DNA from: Hermatobates lingyangjiaoensis | Taxonomy: Eukaryota; Arthropoda; Insecta; Hemiptera; Hermatobatidae | Reading direction: 5' to 3' | Assembly: GCA_026182355.1 (NCBI GenBank) | Contig: JAPFBL010000167.1 | Span: 657,001-721,000 of the forward strand | Length of the DNA: 64,000 nt | Shown here: in pieces, positions 33,780 through 45,334 of the stretch | Layout of the letters: the number at the start of each line of letters is the position of its first letter | How positions within the stretch are numbered: the first letter of the stretch is position 1 | The notes under the pieces: model-generated | Told to the model about the DNA's origin: nothing | What the model saw: only the letters and a program-made list of their open reading frames with translations | The model's database searches: none | Program-made: the position numbers and the translations under genes

Positions 33780-34769
33780 CAATATACCTTAGTTACTGGA
33801 GCAAAATTAGATACTTAGATCCAATAAATCACAATTATATGTGTCAGACATATACTGGCATGTATTTCAGTCATGTTCTTGCCAAAATTTCAGAAAATGT
33901 TGTCTACGTCTGATAGTAGCTATATACTATAGTTGTACGTAGTATAAAACATTGTACATTATCATGTAGAATATTATTACCATGTAATGCTAATTTTATT
34001 AGTTTTTTTAATGCTATTCTTGATCTTGTATGAGGGGCAACATAGGTGAAGCCAAGGATACTGCTACTAGGTTAGTTTTAATCTTAAACCTTGAATCGAA
34101 GATGATATTCTTTGGTTTTTAGAACTCTTTCAGAGTTGACTGTGTTCTAGTTCAGTTTCACTAAAACTGATCGATGCCTGCAAGTACTCGTATAACCAGT
34201 CTTGTTTAGCGCCTGTTGCTCTTCTAAACAGGTACTACTTGTCACCCAGTCTCTGTGAAGCCCGGCTTCTACGAACCGTAGAATAACCCTAGTGGCTGTC
34301 CCCACCTTCGATATAGGCCACTGTCACCAATGCCTAAATGACATTATCTGAGATGCGTTTGGCCTTACCTGGTTTTGCTGTAATAATCGTATTTATTATG
34401 CATTTAGGCGATACACCAAATCCTTTCACACACCAGTTGAATTTCTGCACTCCAGTAGAAGAGCCTAGTCGACCGTTATAACTCGCCTTCTATATTTCAA
34501 CGGAACAACTTCTCAGTATGAAAACACTCTTCTTATCTTCAGTAGCAGGAATAGTGAATAGTAGGTAGGGCTTTCAAACCTGTTTTGATTTATTCCTGTT
34601 CATCGGTCTCTCGGCCCTTACATGATAAAGTAGGATAGGCTGATGTTATTTTTTACTTGGAGCCCTTTCGCCACGTCACTCGAAGCCAACCGTCCTCTCG
34701 TGAATTAGGGCTTTGAAAAGGACTTAGGTGGTCCATGCCACATAGGCCCATGAGGCTTTCACTGACAAA
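33780..34769. other. Unassigned sequence
   Basis: From about 34030 to 34770 the sequence is less AT-rich and may be old repeat, but no family or frame is recognised. Confidence 0.4.
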
Positions 34770-34960
34770 ACGATGTGGTCCAGGGTAGCCCAGTGGTTTG
34801 TTTGATTCCCTCTGAACTGATAAATCTGAGTTCATTTATTACTCTAAGCGCCGTTTTAGACTAGGTCATCACCTGGAGGGAGCGTTAAGTCGTCGATCTC
34901 TAAATATACTTGGGGTTGGGCAAAATTTAAGACTCCCTTATAATCATTAGGTTGACAAGT
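34770..34960 (+). mobile_element. Old tRNA-headed SINE copy, plus strand
   Basis: The only plus-strand member: head GGGTAGCCCAGTGGTTTG (A-box, about 34783-34800), a decayed B-box region, GGAGCGTTAAGTCGTCGATC from the central domain (about 34878), then GGCAAAATTTAAGACTCCC as in the other copies. Confidence 0.7.
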
Positions 34961-35023
34961 ACCGCATGAGGAGTCAGCGTTAGATGTGTTGTAGACCCTC
35001 AATCCGAACGCATTTAAAAAATA

Positions 35024-35026
<3 letters not shown>

Positions 35027-35074
<48 letters not shown>

Positions 35075-35080
35075 TATATA
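35027..35080. repeat. (TA)n tract
   Basis: About 25 units with small interruptions. No PLE end is recognised next to it, unlike most long TA tracts here. Confidence 0.9.
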
Positions 35081-35689
35081 ATAAAATAATAAACAATTCC
35101 AAACATTGGTATCGCAAATATCAAGAGTGAAATAAAAGGAAATCAGAAATTTCAGGTTTAATAAGAAGTTATTTTCCAGATAGGAATAACGAATGACTCG
35201 GTCGTGCAGTCAATAGTAATGATTCCCATATACCTGAGCCGGTTATAACAAATTTATAAAACTTCATTTTCAGGAATAAATTGAGTTTGATGTACTTCCA
35301 GTTGAAGAAGCCTGTGTTAAATATAGTGCCTAAATTCCCAGATGATCGAAATATTTATATGACAAACTTGTTTTTATTCGTAACTAATCATTTTGCAAAC
35401 ATTGTTTATTTAGATTGTAGTGAGATAAATAACTCAAACTTGATTGTGTAGTTTAGATGTGCAATGTAAACTACACTTCCCAGAATGGAATCTGATTGCA
35501 GAAAAGTAAAACCAGTTGGCGAATTAAAATCAAAAGCATAATTGCATATTTGTACGGTATGATTACTATTAGATTGTCAACCTGTTAGTAAAGTAAGCAG
35601 CAATACAGCTCGACTTCCTTATATTAATGTATTATGTGTTTGTTAATATGACTGGGTCAAGATTGTATTTATAATTTAGAATCAGCTGT

Positions 35690-36010
35690 AGCTAGATTTA
35701 TATTTCAAATTGGGTGTCTATAGGATTTTTATTTCAAAATGAGTAGCGACTGGAATTATATTTCAAAATGGCTCGTGAGTGGATTTATATTGCCAGATGA
35801 GTTGCGATGGGATTTATATATGAAAATATTTCAGAATAGTGTAAATAGATTTATATTACACTATTTTGTATTTTGAAATGGGATTCTGTTAGATTTATTT
35901 ACTAAAATATCCTAGATTGGTCAGGACTGGATTTATATTTAAAAAAAGTAATGCGCTTAGTTATATATTTAAATTGCGTGGTGATAGAATTTATATTTCA
36001 AAATGGCTTA
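35690..36010. repeat. Degenerate tandem repeat of about 40 bp
   Basis: Loose recurrences of GGATTTATATTTCAAAATGG (variants of) about every 38-45 bases, roughly eight units. It explains the open frame 35917-36120. Confidence 0.6.
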
Positions 36011-37448
36011 TGATTATTTTTTTATACTTCATACAAGGTAGGAAACCATGGTTTATAAATGATTTTTCATTTTTCCTACGGATTCGCTTTCATTTATTAT
36101 ATTTTGTCATTAGTATGTGAGGCTTATGTGAGTTGTGTATTTAATATACCTGTGGATTACACTTAAAAGAATGTTAAAAGTTTCTGACATACGCTCGTAA
36201 GTGCGTAAAGATGGTAAGAGGATTGAAAGACACAATGGTGATGAGGTGGTCAATGGAATTCAGTCAGCTTAATGCGACTCCTATGTGAAACCAGCTTTAT
36301 TACTGTCATTAAAGTAGCCCACTGATGACAGTTATAATGTGCAGAAAAACCTGGTGAAATGACCTCAGCTGAGATCAAGATACAGGCGTGATGACGGGGG
36401 GGGCCTCGACCTTACACCTTCCCTAATGCGGTTAGCTCGTCTTTGGATAGCTCTGTAAACTGTATTGCAGAATCAAGACATTTCACCTAGAGCATTGCCT
36501 TTCTCTTATCATAGCACAAGCTTGAGTATTTCGTAATATCACAACACTTCAGAAACACATAGTTATTAGAGAATAACAAACAAGACGGAAATAAAGAAAA
36601 ATAATTTACCTATGTTTTTTTTTTCGTATTATTTTCTTTTCTTAACAGGTTAATATTAATTAAACCTAACCCCAAGGACACAAATATGAGCCTCCTTGAA
36701 GCTGGTAAAGTAACAAAGTTGGTGGAGAAGCCAAAACTCAAATTGAACTAAGAAGAATATTGTAATTATTTTTATATTACATTTCCCATGTACATATATA
36801 TTAATAATAGATGTGACAACCTAAAATATAATGTTAAAATAGTTATTACATTTTTCTATTTGTTCTGACTTATGTTTTTCTTTTATTTATATGGCATTAT
36901 GTATTATTTATTTCAAGACGCTTACTTATAGGACAGTGTCACTCTAGGGTAATCGAATTCTGTAACAGTCTTTTTGAAAAAGAGATAAAAAAAGCATGGT
37001 TCCAGTGACGGGTATACTCCATTGGTAGATAGCTGATCGTACATGACTTGAAAAGTCTCCCCATTCGGCTGAGTCACGTTTCTGCGGATTAGGCAATCAT
37101 GACCTCGAGTTTACACTTCACTACCGATCTTCTAAAAGCTTCACAACAACTCTCCAATTTTTGACCAACATATTTTTTTTTCAAATTATAGCATTTGTTA
37201 TTTTATGTTTTACGTTTATTTCGGTGTTTTTAATTTGAATAGTGAATTAGTAAACATGAGTCGACAGTATCAATATTTACACTTATTATTGCCATCTCAA
37301 ATGAACAGAAATCCAGTCAAACCGAACTTACAATTCCAACTCATGTTGTTGAATTCAGTGTAATGGTGGTGCTCGTTCAATATATGCTAAGCAATGAGTG
37401 TGTTATTCATTCAAGGTTGGAAATGTTAAACAAGTATCCACATAAACA
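36011..37448. other. Unassigned sequence
   Basis: No gene or element recognised. Confidence 0.5.
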
Positions 37449-37745
37449 AAATAAGAATATGTTTGAAGAATAATATAACTAAATGATTACATTGTTCATG
37501 TTTGGTATACATATATTAAAAAGTCATAAATAAAGGGAAAAAGGAGTGCCTTATTCTTACATAGAAACAATGAAAATCATTTTATTCATTGGACAGGAGC
37601 TAAATGTATTACCTATGAAAAATCGATGTTGTTAAGAAATTTAATTTAATTAAATTTATTTAATCGTCTCTAATTAAATTTAATAGATCAACTATTATAA
37701 ACATTAGTAACGGTCTCTTCAAACTTGATACTTTCGTTACGAAAT

Positions 37746-37915
37746 ATTTATATTATTAATATGGCAAACCGTCATACCTCGTAAGATGATTTTGCAGTCG
37801 TTGGAGCACTTTCGGATGTTGTCCATCTTCGATCGCAACTAACCTAGGTAGGTTCCAAGTAGACTCCAAGAACATCTTACGAGGTATGACGGTTTGCCAT
37901 ATTAATAATATAAAT
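37746..37915. mobile_element. PLE-2-type pseudo-LTR hairpin, family F2 (copy b)
   Basis: Ends ATGGCAAACCGTCATACCTC and its complement match F2 copy a. The minus-strand core has the box changed to TCGAAGA, hairpin GGAC-AACA-TCC and GAAAGTGCTC, so it is decayed. The right arm is truncated before the core. Confidence 0.72.
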
Positions 37916-38214
37916 CATACTAACCTCAGTGGTAATAATAATATTAAAGTTTTTTTTGTTAAATAACCCACTTTGTACAAGTAAGCAGAGTAAAAGGGTA
38001 AACCTTTTCATTTCTGCTTATGCATTCCAATCAGACCTGAAGAAGAACATTATCTGGTAGAAGTGTGAACGTAGACATGGGAACGATTTCATCCCACTTT
38101 CTTACTTACGTTTTTATTTATTTGGAGACTTTTTAATATTTTTTTTTCCAAAGTAATACTTCTACTTGGAGGGAGTTTATTGTAATATTTTCACATGTTC
38201 CATTTGTTATCTTT

Positions 38215-38305
38215 TTATCAATGATCGAACCACAATATGAAATGGGAAAACAAGACTAAGATCTTTCAACTGTAACAGCGATCTTCATCAGAGTCAAAAA
38301 CCTAA
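38215..38305 (-). mobile_element. PLE pseudo-LTR fragment, family F1 (copy e)
   Basis: Single arm on the minus strand, from GATCATTGATAAAA outward to GTTAGGTTTTTGACT. Confidence 0.7.
38258..38291 (-). ncRNA. Hammerhead-like core, family F1
   Basis: Canonical CTGATGA (38285-38291), extra A, hairpin GATCG/CAGTT (weak), GAAAGATCTT (38258-38267). GACT/AGTC stem I is present. Confidence 0.55.
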
Positions 38306-38689
38306 CTGAAACACTAGATTCAGTAAACATCTGGTGAGGGGTTGAGAAGAATGCGAGGGAAGAGTGGTATTTTAAAATGGTGAAAAGTGAGGGAAAGGAC
38401 AATTGTCCAGAAAGGGATGTTTGGGGAAACCAAGGAGTACGGTAAGAAAGAGTAAAAAACTATCCGCTAGCTGTCAACCCTCTTAGAAGAGGCTATTGCC
38501 CTCGTGACGAAAGTATCAAGTTTGAAGAGACCGTTACTAATGTTTATAATATTTGATTTATTAATTTAATTAGAGACGATTAAATAAATTTAATTAAATT
38601 AAATTTCTTAACAACATCGATTTTTCATGTATGAACAATGTAATCATTTAGTTATACTATTCCTTGAACATATTCTTATTTTTTCTGGA

Positions 38690-40865
38690 TTACATTACTT
38701 GAACTTTTTACAGGCATTTTCGTTGTCACCTTTATATAATAAAATGTAAATTAAATGAAATTGAAAGGACACTGATCTTCATTACATTATTGTGAGGAAT
38801 CTGTTCCTCGGTTTGCGATGTGTTAAAAAGCCAGGTACAGCTTTATTAGTACAGTATGGACAGTTTTGTTGAAGTTGTTTCATTGGGTAAGGTTTTTGCG
38901 TTGTTTGCCAAGCGTGACAAAAGCCAACATTGTTGTCAGATTGACAATAAATAGCGGATTAGGCGTCTTTTTCAGTCAATTCATGAAAAACATTTAGACT
39001 GGGACAACATAATCCTCTTTGGGTTACTACAATGTATTTATAAGCATTGAAGCTTATATATATATAAAATAAAGCTTATATAAAATCCAGTGATTTTATA
39101 ACTTTATAAGTGACTACAGGACTGTGACCCTTTGTATCACTCAGTGTTAAGAAATTATAGCGACAATTAATAAAATACATTCACTGGTGTGATTGACAGG
39201 AATAACTGTTTTGCTGTTTCGTGTTATAAAGTCATGAAAACAAAGCTTATTATATGGCCTCAAGCTTTTGATATAGTATTCTTGACATGATTCAAGATAT
39301 ATAAACAGTAATTATATTTTGTAAAACAATAAATCTGGTAAGACTTTCTGGTCGGAAAGGGTAGTTGGGGGACTGGTTCAACAATGCCTTTGAAGAATAC
39401 AATCCAAAGATGAGAAACACCTTTAGTACAGTTTTTCTTGTTATCAGTTGTTTTTGTTTTGTTTTGAATTGCTTTCTTTTTTTTTTCATTTTTTTGAATT
39501 ATTTAACACTAATATTTATCATTATTTTTTGCACTGGTATATACAGTAAGTATACAAATGCGTTGGTGTGTTTTGAATTCCCTCCCACATTCCTCTTCGG
39601 TGTAAGGTGTAACTCATCTTATAAATGAAACCTTTTTTCTTTTGGTCGAAGGCAAGCCATATTGACTAATCGTTAATTCATTGGAAGACGTAAATTTCAT
39701 TTTATTAATGCAGGATTTTTTTTATGATACCAGAGATCGGTATCATCTTACAAAATCGGTATCGGGTTGGAAGTAACGAGATCTTACATTTTTTAAAAGA
39801 ATTTATTGTCATGAACAAGATTTGAAACTCGATTCATCATTACAAAAGACAGCAGGCTACAACTAGATGCTATTAGGCCAAAATAACACTTTCTTTACCA
39901 AACGGCTACAAATACGCTACTATTTAAGAGTGACAGCGCTGTGTTTCGGTATGCATTTCTGTAGGCGATTATGGCTCAGTCGGCTGCATTTATTGGTCGA
40001 CCCTCTTTTAGGTTCGCTAAACAGAATACCGGCTGCTCTGAAATGAATTAAAGCTTCTTGACCTGATTACTTAATGGAATGAAATTACAGTGAGGGAAGA
40101 AGCGGTTCGTATAATGATAAGGTTGAAGCTAGATTCAATACCATTAATAGGGTTAGATGGTTTTAATTTGTGGCCGGCTGTATCGGTTGTTTTGGGCGAG
40201 CGAGATCTAGCGTGCTTCCATTCCACTCCTGATAAGCAAACCCCCCCTCTGACCTTCCTCAATTTTATTCAGTCCATTATTTTGTAAGATTAACATATCT
40301 GTGGCAAGGAGAATTTCAAGTTGTGAAATAACAGTTTTTCAAACACGCCATTCATCATAATGAAAAGGTTGAATGGTTCCATTGATGTATATGACTCTCG
40401 AAAGCCATTTGGCTATTAAGCTTGTGCCTAAGGCTTAACCAAAATCATGCACATTATGTCACAAATAACATGTTCATTAAATTTAACATCTTTTAAACTG
40501 TTTCAAATTAGGTTATTAAGCCAAGTAGAATACTGCTTTCCAAATACAATTTGCATTTGCAGTACTTTGGTATTCATGTAAACGATCCTTGAATGGGCTA
40601 TACTCACGACGCTTTGCTCTCCTTGATAAGTCGATAGCGTGTACAAGAACCGCTCAGCAGAGCCTTTAACATATGTCCCAAAGACTATAATAAAAGTGCA
40701 TCAATCCTAAGAAATAGCATTAATCCATTCGATTTCCTCAAGTCAAAAAAAAAGTTATGTCTGGAAAGTGCAAGCTTATTAGATTTCTTGTATGACCTTT
40801 TCAGTGCATTACCTGATAGTTTTATTTAGTATCTCTCCTTATTTACTTTTATTTTTTGATTTTTA
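38690..40865. other. Unassigned sequence
   Basis: No gene, array or element end recognised. Open frames such as 39365-39628 and the opposing 40071-40287 pair lack domains. Confidence 0.5.
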
Positions 40866-40867
40866 AT

Positions 40868-41154
40868 AGATTCATGATGTAGGACCACCTACTTATCGTC
40901 CTAAAGACCATATACTTAATGCCCATAAAGTCAAAGTCACACGAGAGATGTTAGTAAACAACACAGAGGTTCTATTCTACCAAAAAGACAAAAACAAGCT
41001 AATGATATTGGAAGTCCAAAACATTTTAGAACGAAGGTCTAACATAAATCATCAAACTACAAGCTTCAACAATATGTTAAAACTATATACGGGAGAGGCA
41101 CAACAGAGACTGCAGTTGGAGTTTCAGAGTTCAGGATACTCTAGGAACATCTGA
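40868..41154 (+). pseudogene. PLE-4 endonuclease C-terminal fragment
   Basis: Frame reads DVGPPTYRPKDHILNAHKVK, then VTREMLVNNTEVLFYQKDKN, KLMILEVQNILERRSNINHQ and TTSFNNMLKLYTGEAQQ. It aligns along its length with PLE-3 (GGPKEHVAAVHGLRLTREML..ILEAIFILEKEPTINSHASG..ILKLYEG), so it is the last part of a GIY-YIG endonuclease of a related family. The catalytic residues lie upstream and are missing. An ATG at 40948 starts the longest annotated-looking frame, but the homology begins earlier. Confidence 0.65.
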
Positions 41155-41332
41155 ATGAAAGGACAACACGAACTGTGTAAAAACCTAATGCAACCTCCCA
41201 ATTTATGATGTTTGCCGTTTAGTAGCATGTTATATATTGTTAATTTTAAACTCTTATACAGTATGTAGAATATAACTTTTATGTTTGTATATTGAGTTGT
41301 TTTTACTTAGTAATTTTATATATTATCACACC

Positions 41333-41362
41333 CTGAAGATTGTCAAGGATGAATGAAACGTT
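41333..41362 (+). ncRNA. Hammerhead-like core, PLE-4
   Basis: CTGAAGA (41333-41339), an imperfect hairpin TTGTCAAGGATGAAT, GAAACGTT (41355-41362). ACC before the box pairs with GGT after the site (three-pair stem I). Stem II is weak, so this copy is probably damaged. Confidence 0.4.
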
Positions 41363-41419
41363 GGTTTCATATTTTTAAATTGTAAGGTATCTATCAATTA
41401 AATGGAATTTACAAGCAAA

Positions 41420-41562
41420 TCTTCTGGAGATTTATTGCACTTAGTACCTAACGAATCAAAGTGTTAGATCAGAAAACTTGAGAAGCTATATGGAAAAATC
41501 ATTCATAGAGAAATTGGCAAGAAATTTAACTGTGCATGTATTAACGAAGGTCTTCTACCTTA
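41420..41562 (+). pseudogene. PLE-4 N-terminal domain fragment with a stop
   Basis: Frame reads SGDLLHLVPNESKC, stop (41465-41467), IRKLEKLYGKIIHREIGKKF, NCACINEGLLP, stop. It is the counterpart of the PLE-3 N-terminal piece (GELIYLVPN, VRKFEKLIRK, FNRTCINEGLLP). One internal stop shows decay. Nothing of the RT is left. Confidence 0.6.
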
Positions 41563-41591
41563 AAATCTTTCAACCGTAAGAAGGGTTTTCT

Positions 41592-41700
41592 ACTCTGAAG
41601 AAGACCACTTGTTACGGTTGAAAAATCTTAAACTTTTTTTCCCTTTTCTTATTGTGGTTTGATCATTGATTGTTGTTTCACGTGTTTATTGTGAAATCTT
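41592..41700 (+). mobile_element. PLE pseudo-LTR hairpin, family F1 (copy f)
   Basis: Right arm on the plus strand with core CTGAAGA (41595-41601), hairpin GACCACTTGTTACGGTT and GAAAAATCTT (41620-41629). A stub of the left arm (AAAATCTTTCAACCGTAAGA, 41562-41581) precedes it. Confidence 0.65.
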
Positions 41701-41765
41701 GTTATATTTATATAATCTTCCTAAATTGTTCTTGATCTCTTCTATTCTATTGTATGGTATGTTTT

Positions 41766-42312
41766 GTTATTGAGAGCTAGGTCAAATAAAAGAAAATAAA
41801 CTCCTTCCTAGGCCAACGTTTCGATGTATTTGTACATCATCTTCAGGGTGAAAATTAAAGTAAGAACTATAATACATTTACCAACACAATCTACAACTCA
41901 CAAAGAGAACTAACACAAATTTTTGAGACCTACAAAAACAGATACATACAAAAGGTTATTTTATAATCAGAGTTGTTAAGTACACATCTATTTCAAAGTA
42001 TCAGACAAAAAGAAAATTAGTTTTACCTTGGAAAGTGTGCTAATGGTTATTTAAGTTACATGAGAATTAATTGGTTATAAGTACGAAAAACACTACTTTG
42101 TTATATTCATCTATCATTTTACAAACAAGGAGGGTGAACATATGAAGGTTACATAAAGTAAGGTTAGTTTATGACAAGGTTATCATCTAAGTTACAATGA
42201 TATACTATTGTTATTGTGACTGGGGATGGGAAAGAAAGATGATGTACAAATACATCGAAACGTTGGCCTAGGAAGGAGTTTATTTTCTTTTATTTGACCT
42301 AGTCTCAATAAT
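41766..42312. mobile_element. PLE pseudo-LTR hairpin, family F9
   Basis: Arms about 41766-41838 and 42238-42312 are inverted: AGGTCAAATAAAAGAAAATA, CTCCTTCCTAGGCCAACGTT. The left arm extends through a complete core; the right arm stops just before the box (AAAGAAAGATGATGTAC). The loop of about 400 bp continues the left copy's 3' untranslated sequence or an unknown body; no RT-EN motif seen. Confidence 0.75.
41815..41846 (-). ncRNA. Hammerhead-like core, family F9
   Basis: CTGAAGA (41840-41846), extra T, perfect hairpin GATGTA-CAAA-TACATC, GAAACGTT (41815-41822). CC/GG pairs give a minimal stem I, and ACGT is the palindrome. Confidence 0.6.
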
Positions 42313-42358
42313 AAAACATATGCGAATTATATACGAATATATATATTCGTGTAAATAC

Positions 42359-42452
42359 GAACAGTTCTAATACAACTGAAAGACTAACATCACTAATTTA
42401 TGTTAAATTATTTCCCTATGATGTTAGTCTTTCAGTTGTATTAGAACTGTTG
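42359..42452. repeat. Foldback hairpin of 94 bp
   Basis: ACAGTTCTAATACAACTGAA and GACTAACATCA on the left repeat inverted on the right, with arms of about 36 bases and a loop of about 20. No core motif. Similar in style to a miniature foldback transposon. Confidence 0.8.
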
Positions 42453-42624
42453 GTATTTGTTATTGTGTTTCAAAGAAAGTGTCTCAATGTCCTTTGGATA
42501 ACTTATCTGTGAATAACCACCTTCTATTCATAAGACTGTCAGGAGACTGGAACAGCCTTAGTTTGAAAGTTGTAAATGCCGAAGCTGTGGTACATTTCAA
42601 CAATATATATATATATATATATAT

Positions 42625-42800
42625 GGGTTTTCCTGCCGTTGTGTTTCCGGCGTGCTTGGTCGCCCATTCTCTCTTTTCTCCTGAAGACGGATCATCCGAC
42701 AATTTGAGTTTGTAAGTGTGTCTCTTTCTTTGTGTGTTGCTTTTCTTCGTTTGTGAACTGATTTGCGTCCAGTTTGGATCGTTTTTTCGAATTTTAAGTG
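42625..42800 (+). mobile_element. PLE pseudo-LTR fragment, family F11 (copy a)
   Basis: Single arm between (TA)n tracts (42602-42624 and 42802-42821). Core at 42681-42708: CTGAAGA, extra C, hairpin GGAT-C-ATCC, GACAATTT. The GAAA is mutated to GACA. Then GAGTTTGTAAGTGTG as in the related families. Confidence 0.7.
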
Positions 42801-42819
42801 GATATATATATATATATAT

Positions 42820-43045
42820 ATACGAGTTCGAGATTAACAAAGAGCAATACACAAAGTAGGGAAACACACTTACAGACTCAAATTTTCGGGTAATCCGTCT
42901 TCAGGAGAAAAGAGAATGGCAGACCAAGCACGTTGTAGACGCAACGGCAAGTAACCAAAATTTGGTTACCCGAAACTTTGAGTCTGTAAGTGTGTTTCCC
43001 TACTTTGTGTGTTGCTCTTTGTTAATCTCGAACTCGTATTGTGTC
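42820..43045. mobile_element. PLE pseudo-LTR hairpin, family F11 (copy b)
   Basis: Arms about 42822-42895 and 42965-43040 are inverted (GAGATTAACAAAGAGCAATA outward). The left arm holds the complete core, the right arm only CCCGAAACTTTGAG. The loop contains GACCAAGCACGTTGTAGACG, related to CCAAGCACGCC in copy a. Confidence 0.75.
42880..42904 (-). ncRNA. Hammerhead-like core, family F11
   Basis: CTGAAGA (42898-42904), extra C, hairpin GGAT-TA-CCC (one mismatch), GAAAATTT. CTC before the box pairs with GAG after the site. Confidence 0.5.
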
Positions 43046-43139
43046 CAGTTTGGATCGTATTTCGTTTTATCAGTCAATATATATATATAGATATTGATAT
43101 TATTGTGATACTGATATTTATATATATATATAAAATAAA

Positions 43140-43830
43140 TTGTACAAATCACTATGCTATGAGACTGATTAAGACAAAGATAAAAATAATATGTCCAAAA
43201 ATATCACTCTATTGACGCAATGAGATGAATGACTGTGGCCACTTCAATTTATCACTTCTTTCCTTGATAATGTTAACACCAGGATAATCAAAATTTTCAT
43301 TAATATTGCTTGTTGGTTTAAACTGTTTTGTATTCATACTTTTGTATCATAGATGCATGTAAAGAAATATAGCTTGAGTATGTGTGTGCGTGAGTGGGTG
43401 TCTGAGGATGACAAGGATGAGGGCGGGCCGGCCAGTTGGTAGGAGTCTCTAGCTAAGGCGATTTCGCTGGAAGCTCTATTAAAAGATCCAGTTGTGTTGT
43501 TGCATTCCTCGAGACCGGTTCAGACTTGACTTACGTCATAAAACCACCACTACTCCCTCTTCCCACATATATCTTAACAAAAACTTTTCCAATTAATTAA
43601 CTAACGCCTTATCGGGAGTTTTAATTAATGCAGAATCGTTTTTTATTTAAATTTTTGTGCAATTACTTAATCTTATTTTTATTTAAACCACTACCAGATT
43701 GAGTTACCTTCATAATTTAATCTACTCTAACTAAATTAACATATATTTTTGCTGCAAGTTTTTGATTGATCCTCAACTTAGTATTTTGAGAAATAACACA
43801 TACATTCCTTATAACAAATACAAGGAATTG
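43140..43830. other. Unassigned sequence
   Basis: A short less AT-rich patch lies at 43385-43560. No gene recognised. Confidence 0.45.
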
Positions 43831-44690
43831 ATTATCTTGTTAAGACAGAAACATATCCCTGTCATTTATTAGTTTCAGTCATTTTCCTCATATTCTTTGT
43901 TTGGTTTACTGAATTACAATTATCTTGTTATAAAATTGGAGTATATCTTTGTCATTTATTGGTTTCAGTCATTTTCCTCATATTCTGTTGTTTGGTTTAC
44001 TGAATTACAATTATCTTGTTATAAAATTGGAGTATATCTTTGTAATTTATTGGTTTCAGTCATTTTCCTCATATTCTGTTGTTTGGTTTACTGAATTAGA
44101 ATTATCTTGTTATAAAATTGGAGTATATCTTTGTCATGGATTGGTTTCAGTCATTTTCCTCATATTCTGTTGTTTGGTTTACTGAATTAGAATTATCTTG
44201 TTATAAAATTGGAGTATATCTTTGTCATGGATTGGTTTCAGTCATTTTTCTCATATTCTGTTGTTTGGTTTACTGAATTACAATTATCTTGTTATAAAAT
44301 TGGAGTATATTTTTGTCATGGATTGGTTTCAGTCATTTTCCTATATTCTGTTGTTTGGTTTACTGAATTAGAATTATCTTGTTATAAAATTGGAGTATAT
44401 CTTTGTCATGGATTGGTTTCAGTCATTTTCCTCATATTCTGTTGTTTGGTTTACTGAATTAGAATTATCTTGTTATAAAATTGGAGTATATCTTTGTCAT
44501 GGATTGGTTTCAGTCATTTTATTCATTTTCTATTCGGTGTTCTAAGATAAAAGCAAATCTTTGTCATGGATTGGTTTCAGTCATTTTATTCATTTTCTAT
44601 TGGGTGTTCTAAGATAAAAGCAAATCTTTGTCATGGATTGCTTTCAGTCATTTTATTCATTTCCTATTGGATGGTTTGATAAACTAGAAT
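43831..44690. repeat. Tandem repeat, 90-91-bp unit, then 68-bp variant units
   Basis: ATTATCTTGTTATAAAATTG begins near 43919, 44010, 44101, 44192, 44283, 44373 and 44464; a first, diverged unit starts at 43831. After 44510 two or three shorter units follow with TTTTATTCATTTTCTATTGG and GATAAAAGCAAATC. Plus-strand frames across it are artefacts of the repeat. Confidence 0.93.
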
Positions 44691-45315
44691 TATTGTGTTG
44701 GTTTTAACGACCTCTACAGTCGTTAAAACGACTGTATTTTAATAAATATAATTAAAAAAGTATATGTGCTTGCACTGTGCAAATAAATTTTTAATTAAAT
44801 ATTTAAATTCAAAGTCACAAATACAGAGAGGAATTAAATATCGCGATTCTTTATAATTAGTTGTTATAAAAGTTCAAAATTTTCAACATGAGGTGTTAAT
44901 TGTACCCGCATTCTTGTGTATTAGATTTCTTTTTACCGGAGTTTTCTCTGAGTGGGAAAGTTGGCGTCATATGAATTCTAAAGCGATACATTATCAGTCA
45001 AAACTGAACCCCCCACGGGGTAGTATCTTTTGGGACAGATGCAGTGGGAGAGACTAAACAAACTTTCTATCAAAGCATTCCTATGACATGATATGTAACA
45101 GTTGTTTGTAGTTGTAGCCTACAACCTACCCTTTATATTTCAACCTGTCATTAATTCTGCTAGAGTTTTAAAGATTTCTTCGCTAATTTATATCTTTCCT
45201 GTTGACCTTTCTTATGTGGTTTCATTTCAAAATAGTTGTCAATCATTTCAATTATCCTTTAATCAAGAAATTTCCTTTAGGAAATTGTTTGTTTTTAGTT
45301 TAACAAGCATATAAA
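44691..45315. other. AT-rich sequence without recognised genes
   Basis: No feature recognised. Confidence 0.5.
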
Positions 45316-45334
45316 AATTAATATATATATATAT

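Larger units (their letters stand above)
37449..38683. repeat. Large inverted repeat with PLE insertions in its loop
   Basis: Arms: 37449-37500 plus 37618-37740 on the left, and about 38505-38683 on the right, matching in AAGTATCAAGTTTGAAGAGA, ACCGTTACTAATGTTTATAA and CTAAATGATTACATTGTTCA. The left arm has about 117 extra bases (37501-37617). The loop of about 760 bp contains an F2 hairpin (37746-37915), an F4-like trace (about 38030-38070) and F1 copy e (38215-38305). It is either a large foldback hit by PLEs or another composite head-to-head pair. Confidence 0.7.
40868..41565 (+). mobile_element. PLE-4, unit-to-unit junction fragment
   Basis: Order on the plus strand: EN C-terminus (40868-41154), about 180 bases, hammerhead-like core (41333-41362), N-terminal domain (41420-41562). 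The same order as in PLE-3 shows again the tandem joint. After CINEGLLP the copy stops and an F1 hairpin begins, almost at the position where PLE-3 also stops. Confidence 0.7.

Noticed and set aside
43897..44457. Three overlapping frames rich in aromatic residues
   Set aside because: All are shadows of the 91-bp tandem repeat.
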